The notes below the pieces were generated by a model that did no database searches, was not told the origin of the DNA, and was given only the letters and a program-made list of their open reading frames with translations. The position numbers and the translations under genes are program-made. From Scandinavium sp036495715 (GTDB taxonomy: Bacteria; Pseudomonadota; Gammaproteobacteria; Enterobacterales; Enterobacteriaceae): a stretch of 64,000 nt of DNA. Positions 63,041-64,000 of this stretch are shown piece after piece; position 1 is the stretch's first letter; each line of letters begins with the position of its first letter. Location of the stretch: the NCBI GenBank assembly GCA_036495715.1, contig DASXML010000075.1:1-64000 (forward strand), in the 5' to 3' direction.

Positions 63041-64000
63041 ATGCGGGATGCGTACCGAAGTCTGTTAACTGCCCTGGGGGCCTTACTCGCGCTGTGGCTC
63101 ATTCTGGGATTCTGGCCACTGTCCACGGGCAGCCGTGTGGCACTCAGCATGCTGGTTGTTCTGGTGTCCGGGGTGATGCTCTGGCGTCAGCGTCGGGCTT
63201 CGCAGGCGCGGGCGACCGCTGTCCGGGAGATTGTGGATGAAAACCTGCCGCCGGAAGATTTTCAGGGGGCGGTGATCCTTGTCTGCGGCGACAGCGCCCC
63301 GCTGTTTGTGTCCGGTTCCCGTCACCGGGAGACCCGGCAGGGCTGGTATCTGTGGGTGAAGGATGCGGAACAGCTGCCACTGCTGGTACAGCACCTGAGC
63401 CTGGTGCGCCCGGCCCTGGTGTCGCAAATCTCCGTCATGCTGGCGGTGGTACCTGAACAGCACACCTCCGGGGATGATTTTACCCAGAGTCTTCGGGGCT
63501 GGCAGCGGGCTGTCGTCCAGTGCCGTGCGGCATTTGGCACTCTCCCTCCGCTGTGGACTGTGACCTGGGTATCGCCCCCTGTGGCCTGCATGGAGGCAGA
63601 GCCCGTCTGGTTTACCACGGTCAGCCAGCGAAGCTGTATTCAGGTGTATCAGCCTGGTCAGGGCAATGTGTCACTGACGGAGTGGACCCGGGAGACCGGC
63701 TCAGACGGGCGTCTTTCGCGCCTGAGTCAGGGTCTGTGGCTGGACAGTCTGCTTGCCTGGCAGAACAGCGCGGTGACTAACCTGCTGTCGGTACGCCACG
63801 GCGAACTGCCGGTGATGAAGCCCTGCGTGCAGGGCATGTGCATGGTGCCGGTGAGCGGTATCGAAGGCAATCTCTGGCAACAGCACATCACTTCCGTGAC
63901 GGCGCTGCCACCGGATGCCGTTGTCACCACCGAGCCACTGCCGCTGCCTGAACTGCTGCTGCCGGCGTTGCCACGCCGACGGGGTGTCAGCCGCAGGATG
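63041..64000 (+). CDS. T6SS-associated OmpA-family protein, N-terminal part (runs off the window)
   Basis: 320 codons without a stop, starting 3 bases after tssL. Two close membrane helices (LLTALGALLALWLILGFW and VALSMLVVLVSGVMLW) precede a soluble region with GAVILVCGDSAPLF and RETRQGWYLWVKD. This resembles the OmpA-family accessory protein encoded between tssL and hcp in many enterobacterial T6SS clusters; the OmpA domain itself would lie beyond the window. TssM is unlikely: no Walker A and the spacing differs. The family call is from memory. Confidence 0.6.
   Translation, partial: MRDAYRSLLTALGALLALWLILGFWPLSTGSRVALSMLVVLVSGVMLWRQRRASQARATAVREIVDENLPPEDFQGAVILVCGDSAPLFVSGSRHRETRQGWYLWVKDAEQLPLLVQHLSLVRPALVSQISVMLAVVPEQHTSGDDFTQSLRGWQRAVVQCRAAFGTLPPLWTVTWVSPPVACMEAEPVWFTTVSQRSCIQVYQPGQGNVSLTEWTRETGSDGRLSRLSQGLWLDSLLAWQNSAVTNLLSVRHGELPVMKPCVQGMCMVPVSGIEGNLWQQHITSVTALPPDAVVTTEPLPLPELLLPALPRRRGVSRRM

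Noticed and set aside
63041..64000. TssM (IcmF) start
   Set aside because: No Walker A motif in the first 320 residues and the domain spacing is wrong; the GDSAPLF and RQGWYL segments fit the OmpA-family accessory protein better.

Overview
The window is from an enterobacterial chromosome (Enterobacterales; gene families, tRNA-Phe sequence and gene order resemble Citrobacter, Enterobacter or Salmonella relatives; the genus cannot be fixed from the sequence alone). It has four blocks.

(1) 1-7358: the 3' end of a lateral (Flag-2) flagellar locus on the + strand. It starts with the C-terminus of flagellin LafA, followed by lafB (cap), lafC and lafD (chaperones), lafE (hook length), lafF (FliL-like), lafS (sigma-28), lafT and lafU (stator). 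A secreted NlpC/P60 peptidoglycan hydrolase is joined to the end of the operon. A near-perfect sigma-54 promoter lies upstream of lafB.

(2) 7397-9834: an AT-rich c-di-GMP patch. It holds a stand-alone degenerate EAL protein and, on the - strand, a Cache-GGDEF diguanylate cyclase broken by one in-frame amber codon.

(3) 10102-about 58300: an integrative and conjugative element (ICE) of the SPI-7/PFGI-1 family. It starts at a 50-bp copy of the 3' end of tRNA-Phe (the displaced attachment repeat). Replication and maintenance genes come first: parA, dnaB, parB, a DUF2857 gene, a STY4528-type gene, a TIGR03761 gene, a DUF3577 (STY4534-type) gene and ssb. Among them lie a 97-bp tandem repeat array with palindromes and a tandem pseudoknot element that fits the STAXI RNA description. 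A complete type IVB pilus operon (pilL-pilV) follows, probably used for mating-pair attachment. The mating-pore genes (TIGR037xx set, coupling protein TraD, VirB4-type ATPase, TraG) are interrupted by three cargo insertions. These are a 1029-residue phosphoesterase-STAND NTPase on the - strand (candidate anti-phage system), a membrane protein/SH3-protein convergent pair, and two small unknown genes beside a GC-rich multi-hairpin block. A DUF2913 gene and an unknown small gene follow on the - strand.

(4) 58945-64000: start of a type VI secretion cluster (tssB, tssC, tssK, tssL and the N-terminus of what looks like the OmpA-family accessory gene), running off the window. No second tRNA-Phe repeat, integrase or relaxase was seen before it, so the T6SS is probably ICE cargo. 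That is inference until the right end is seen.

Functional picture: the replication genes would maintain the excised circle, the thin pilus and T4SS would move it, the STAND protein would defend the host or the element, and the T6SS could act on competitors. Gene starts were adjusted by ribosome-binding sites where the longest frame looked implausible.
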